NCBI GenBank assembly: GCA_910591455.2
Contig: OU342808.1
Location: 23,550,714-23,614,713, forward strand
Direction: 5' to 3'
DNA length: 64,000 nucleotides
Origin: Pholis gunnellus
Taxonomy: Eukaryota; Chordata; Actinopteri; Perciformes; Pholidae
Shown here in pieces: positions 61,507-64,000 of this stretch; position 1 is the first letter of the stretch, and the number at the start of each line of letters is the position of its first letter. Both the position numbers and the translations under genes were made by a program. The notes under the pieces were generated by a model. It did not search any database. It saw only the letters and a program-made list of their open reading frames with translations, and was not told where the DNA came from.

Positions 61507-61931
61507 TCCACTTTGACCACATCTACACGAAGCCCGTGGAGGAGGTGGGCGCCGGCGGGCAGCGCGACAACCCGGAGAGCAACACGGAGGAGGAAGAGGA
61601 GGAGAAGAGCGAAGAGGTCACCGACTTCGCCGTCACAGACGACTGTGACGTGGTGGTGGTGGTCGAGGAGGAGACCGTTTGCGTGAAAGACGAGCCGGAG
61701 GAGGTGGTCATCCCCGGCTGTGACGTTCACAGTCCGCTGGATGACTTTTTCTCCGGCGTCTCCCCCGCGGCCCTCTGCGGCCTGGATAAGGAAGCCTGTC
61801 TTGCGGACACATACAGCGACTCTGGATACGAGGGGTCCTTGTCCCCTTTCAGCGACATGTCCTCGCCCCTCTGCTCAGAGAGCACCTGGGACGACATGTT
61901 CGCTAATGAACTCTTCCCCCAGCTTATCTGA
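59797..61931 (+). CDS. xbp1: XBP1 bZIP transcription factor, spliced form XBP1s (388 aa)
   Basis: XBP1s is the IRE1-activated nuclear factor that induces ER chaperone, ERAD and lipid genes. Five exons (59797-60005, 60466-60562, 60794-60910, 61031-61197, 61329-61931), minus the 26-nt IRE1 intron 61092-61117, give 1167 nt, or 388 residues plus stop. The basic region lies at about residues 66-89 (KLKNRVAAQTARDRKKAKM) and the leucine zipper at about 90-131. After the frame switch at Ala162 the protein reads AAGAGPAVPKSEDF, then the conserved TAD blocks KLEALNELIHFDHIYTKP and YSDSGYEGSLSPFSDMSS, ending FANELFPQLI. VKDEPEE at about residue 307 is a SUMO-type site, equivalent to a known human one. 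All four spliceosomal introns are GT-AG. The length is close to human XBP1s (376). A TEEEEEEKSEE acidic run and a five-Val run are local oddities. The identification is firm. Confidence 0.97.
60466..60562 (+). CDS. xbp1: xbp1 exon 2 (basic region and zipper start)
   Basis: The acceptor is a long T/C tract ending CCAAG. The exon encodes the DNA-contacting basic region, including the Asn-x-x-Ala-Ala-x-x-x-Arg bZIP signature (NRVAAQTAR). It ends in phase 0 before GTAATT. Confidence 0.95.
60794..60910 (+). CDS. xbp1: xbp1 exon 3 (leucine zipper)
   Basis: Acceptor CCCACAG. Encodes 39 residues, NQKLHIENRLLREK and onward, completing the zipper. The donor is ACG-GTACGT. Intron 2 is 231 bases and intron 3 is 120 bases. 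Confidence 0.95.
61031..61197 (+). CDS. xbp1: xbp1 exon 4 (contains the IRE1 intron)
   Basis: The acceptor is ATATCACAG and the donor GAG-GTAAGT. The exon is 167 nt unspliced and 141 nt after IRE1 removes 26 nt. It is read in one frame up to 61091 and in either of two frames after 61117. Confidence 0.95.
61083..61101 (+). promoter_or_regulatory. xbp1: IRE1 recognition hairpin, 5' site
   Basis: CTGAGT pairs with ACTCAG (6 bp) around the 7-nt loop CCGCAGC (61089-61095). IRE1 cuts after the third loop base, G61091, fitting its CNG/CAGN consensus. Confidence 0.93.
61092..61117 (+). other. xbp1: 26-nt unconventional (cytoplasmic) intron cut by IRE1
   Basis: It begins CAGCACTCAGG and ends GTGCCTCCG, 26 nt exactly as in mammals. 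It is bounded by the two hairpin cleavage points and lacks GT-AG ends. Its removal joins G61091 to C61118 and shifts the reading frame. Ligation is by the tRNA ligase RTCB in animals. Confidence 0.97.
61109..61127 (+). promoter_or_regulatory. xbp1: IRE1 recognition hairpin, 3' site
   Basis: GTGCCT pairs with AGGTGC (6 bp with two G-U wobbles) around the 7-nt loop CCGCAGC (61115-61121). The cut falls after G61117. The loop is identical to the 5' loop. In human, as I recall, the second loop differs by one base. Confidence 0.93.
61163..61353 (+). other. xbp1: XBP1u hydrophobic ER-targeting segment (HR2)
   Basis: In the unspliced frame this spans the exon 4-5 junction and encodes WIQMVLTLQTVSLICSWAFW (residues 186-205). 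The equivalent human segment associates the nascent chain with the ER membrane so that the paused mRNA meets IRE1. Confidence 0.85.
61329..61931 (+). CDS. xbp1: xbp1 exon 5 (dual-frame start, transactivation domain)
   Basis: The acceptor is a C-run followed by CACACTAG. In the XBP1s frame it encodes 200 residues of transactivation domain to TGA at 61929-61931. In the XBP1u frame it encodes the last 58 residues to TGA at 61504-61506. Positions 61329-61503 are therefore coding in two frames. Confidence 0.95.
   Translation, partial: SDLLMGILDILDPELFLKSCEQECPEPQVLLVGGGNPVPAAAPAPLGAPSVKLEALNELIHFDHIYTKPVEEVGAGGQRDNPESNTEEEEEEKSEEVTDFAVTDDCDVVVVVEEETVCVKDEPEEVVIPGCDVHSPLDDFFSGVSPAALCGLDKEACLADTYSDSGYEGSLSPFSDMSSPLCSESTWDDMFANELFPQLI
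61429..61506 (+). other. xbp1: XBP1u translational arrest peptide and stop
   Basis: In the unspliced frame residues 231-255 include YLPPHLRLWGPHQLSW and end Arg-Pro-Leu-Met-Asn-stop. The Trp-Gly-x-His-Gln-x-Ser-Trp pattern and the terminal Pro-Leu-Met-Asn match the mammalian arrest peptide, which stalls the ribosome. The Ser that tunes pausing strength in human is retained. Confidence 0.88.
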
Positions 61932-62430
61932 ATCAACCATCCAGCCCAATAAGTTAAAATATATATATATATGAGCTCATGTGTAGTGTTCAATAACTAC
62001 AGATAAGCACACGATGCTTCATGGCAACATAGGGCACCACCGACTCGGCTCGTGTGTATCGGCTAAAAGTTAAGCACATAATCTCCTTTTTATTACAGCA
62101 GGTCTGTATCATTGGCGATGCTGCATTGACTTGTGGGAGATGGAGTTCATGACAGCTTATTTTGGCCCCAATTAATTACTGCAGAGGATTTAAGATTGAT
62201 AACAAATCTTTCACCCGCTGTTCCAAGAAGACATGTGGGTGGAACCCAGTATTTCTGTAAATGGATGGGGGGGGATGGGGGCTGACCATTTAAATATAAC
62301 CTTTTTATTTATTTGTGTGTTCTGCTTCAGAGTCACTGTATGTCCACATGTAAAGACGCTTTCTTCTAATTTGTTGACGCTCTCCTTGTAGTCTTAATTA
62401 CTGCATTAAAAAACTTTTTGCATTGCATCT
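61932..62430 (+). other. xbp1: xbp1 3' UTR
   Basis: AT-rich sequence of about 500 bases after the XBP1s stop, with a short TA tract near 61961-61971. No other coding feature is present. The end is inferred from the poly(A) signal at 62405. Confidence 0.65.
62405..62410 (+). terminator. xbp1: Poly(A) signal ATTAAA for xbp1
   Basis: The common variant hexamer ATTAAA, about 470 bases after the stop, followed by a T/G-rich stretch (TTTTTGCATTGC and CTCTTCGTTTC). No canonical AATAAA was noticed earlier in the 3' UTR. Confidence 0.6.
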
Positions 62431-64000
62431 CGTCTCTTCGTTTCAAGTCATTGCAGGCGCTGACTCATTGCTCGTGAAATGTATCCAATAGTGTTTATTC
62501 GATGTCGCCAAGAATCGTCTCCCATGAATATGCACACGAAGGCAGAATGTTTTAAATGTTATCTTAAAGAAAAGATAATGCAGGTAATGTTTAACAACCG
62601 GACACTTTAGTGCTTCTATCATTAGCTGTAATGGATTACTGCTGAAGTAAATAGTTGATCAATTGATTGACTGAAATCATTGGCAATTTAACAAGAGAAG
62701 TTGCTGAACACTTGGTTTCAGCTTCATATTGTAAACTAATTATCTTTGGATTTTGAACTGATGGGCAAAGAACCAGCAATGTCACGCTGACTTCAAAACA
62801 ACCCTGAAAACACCGTCTCAACTGCTCCTGAGCTACGTCTCGGGCTTTATTTTTAAAAGGTAATTTACCCCTAAGACCTCTTTCTGCTTACAAATTATAG
62901 AAAGATTGCACCGTCTTCACAATTTAAAGTCACATCACCGATGGAATCCGTTTCACCCCCAGACGTGGTGGATATCAGTAGCTGAAATCATTCAAATGTT
63001 TACTGTGCTCTTAGTATAGTATGAAGAGTCCAATGTTTGGTTGGTTAGGCTTATAAAAACTTATCTTAAACTCCCTAATATGAGCAATCAACATCCAAAA
63101 CTCAGACGGCGCAATCGTTTCACAGCTATCTGTCCAACTCTGAGACAATCTCACACGTGTGCAGACTCAGTGTTTATGTTCCCTCTCTATCTCTATCTCT
63201 CTAGTGCCGGCACAACCTTGCTTTTCTGAGAAGCGGGCCTGCTTGTGTTACATAACACTTCTAATGTGACGGCGTTTTTCTGGGCGTCCAACCTGAGACG
63301 AGTTTAGTCTTTACTTCCCCCGTCAGAAATAGGTCAGTGTGAGTATCGCTGGTGTGAAGAGAACAGGCGGAGTCGGGGGGGGTCACACCTTGTCCCTCGG
63401 GCCGTTCTTTTAAATCACAATGAGGACACAGTGGCCTCCTTTAAGATACTGAGGCTGTGATTGGTATGACCCCCCCCCCCCCCCCCCCCCCCCCCCCATT
63501 GAATGAGCTGATTGGATCTGCTTTTTAGATGCAACACTTTGTAATTGATCTCATCTCTGCCTCTGTCTGTTAGCGTTTAGCTCCTGTTTCCTTGTTACAA
63601 AGCTTTGTGGTTACGATGTCATCCATTATGTCTCACAGCAGCTACTCTCGCACATGACGTCAAGTTATCTGGAAGGAGGCTGAAGGGGGAGAAAACAAAA
63701 AAAAAAAGAAATTGGCAACTCAGCTATTTCACTGTAATCTGACCTCCATTTTGTTTGTGTGGTAGGTCGAAGGAAACCGCAGGAGTCTTTGACGTAGATG
63801 CGCCTCAGCTACCCCGAAACAGTGTGGTGAGAAATCGACTACTTCCTGTCTCGTAGGTAGAAACCACAGCAAAGACTGAACCAGCCTCACAGCTGTGGAG
63901 CCGAAACTGAACAATATCTGCTGAAGCAGAGGAGATTCTGCTTTATTTAGGGACGACGGACTCTTTTCTGATTTTACTCAATGTGTGTGTGTTACACATT
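62431..64000. other. Downstream flank, no gene recognised
   Basis: In human the next gene beyond XBP1 is CCDC117, transcribed toward it. I saw no CCDC117-like peptide on the minus strand here. The region holds a C28 run at 63470-63497, a palindromic TGACGTCA at 63655-63662, and an open frame at 63729-63914 (-) without known motifs. A 3' UTR of a convergent gene could occupy part of it. Confidence 0.4.
63470..63497 (+). repeat. C28 homopolymer
   Basis: Twenty-eight consecutive C, the longest C run in the window. Confidence 0.97.

Noticed and set aside
61476..61993. Several open frames on both strands inside xbp1 exon 5
   Set aside because: They are shadows of the XBP1s frame in GC-rich DNA. 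Only the XBP1s and XBP1u frames have independent support.
62431..64000. CCDC117, expected from human synteny
   Set aside because: No matching peptide was seen on either strand. The gene may lie further right or be elsewhere in this fish.

Overview
This window is vertebrate nuclear DNA, almost certainly from a teleost fish and probably a percomorph. It has spliced genes with GT-AG introns, very many (CA)n/(GT)n microsatellites and long C/G homopolymers, and several dispersed repeat families that I recognise from memory as typical of teleost genomes. Two genes are recognisable by protein motif. One is xbp1, the unfolded-protein-response bZIP factor, complete on the + strand (coding 59797-61931). 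The other is znrf3, a Wnt-antagonising transmembrane E3 ligase, on the - strand. Only its first coding exon (42500-42733) and the beginning of a very long first intron lie in the window. The two genes are head to head, and XBP1 and ZNRF3 are also neighbours in human 22q12.

Layout. Positions 1-42499 are read as znrf3 intron 1. No further znrf3 exon was recognised. This stretch holds microsatellites, homopolymers, repeat fragments, one 100-base assembly gap (12868-12967) and scattered TCF/LEF-type motifs. Positions 42500-43330 hold znrf3 exon 1 and its GC- and CT-rich 5' flank. Positions 43331-59560 are intergenic between the two promoters. They contain several transposon-derived elements with readable boundaries (a 499-bp PIF/Harbinger-like MITE with TTA duplications; a TTAA-flanked MITE nested in an older repeat), two CTCF-like motifs in divergent orientation, and one weak candidate exon. 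Positions 59560-62430 hold the xbp1 promoter, five exons and 3' UTR. Positions 62431-64000 show no recognisable gene.

The most informative system is xbp1. Exon 4 carries the 26-nt cytoplasmic intron removed by IRE1 (61092-61117), flanked by two 7-nt hairpin loops of identical sequence. Unspliced mRNA encodes a 255-residue XBP1u with a hydrophobic ER-targeting segment and a C-terminal translational-arrest peptide. Spliced mRNA shifts frame and encodes a 388-residue XBP1s with a transactivation domain. Positions 61329-61503 are therefore coding in two frames. The promoter has a near-match ER stress response element. znrf3 is known as a Wnt/beta-catenin feedback target, and TCF/LEF-type motifs occur near its first exon.

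I found no evidence for an undescribed system. The novel-looking points are cis-regulatory candidates, nested transposon insertions and a perfect 30-bp hairpin inside a repeat. Family assignments rest on motifs remembered from known proteins and repeats. No database search was possible.
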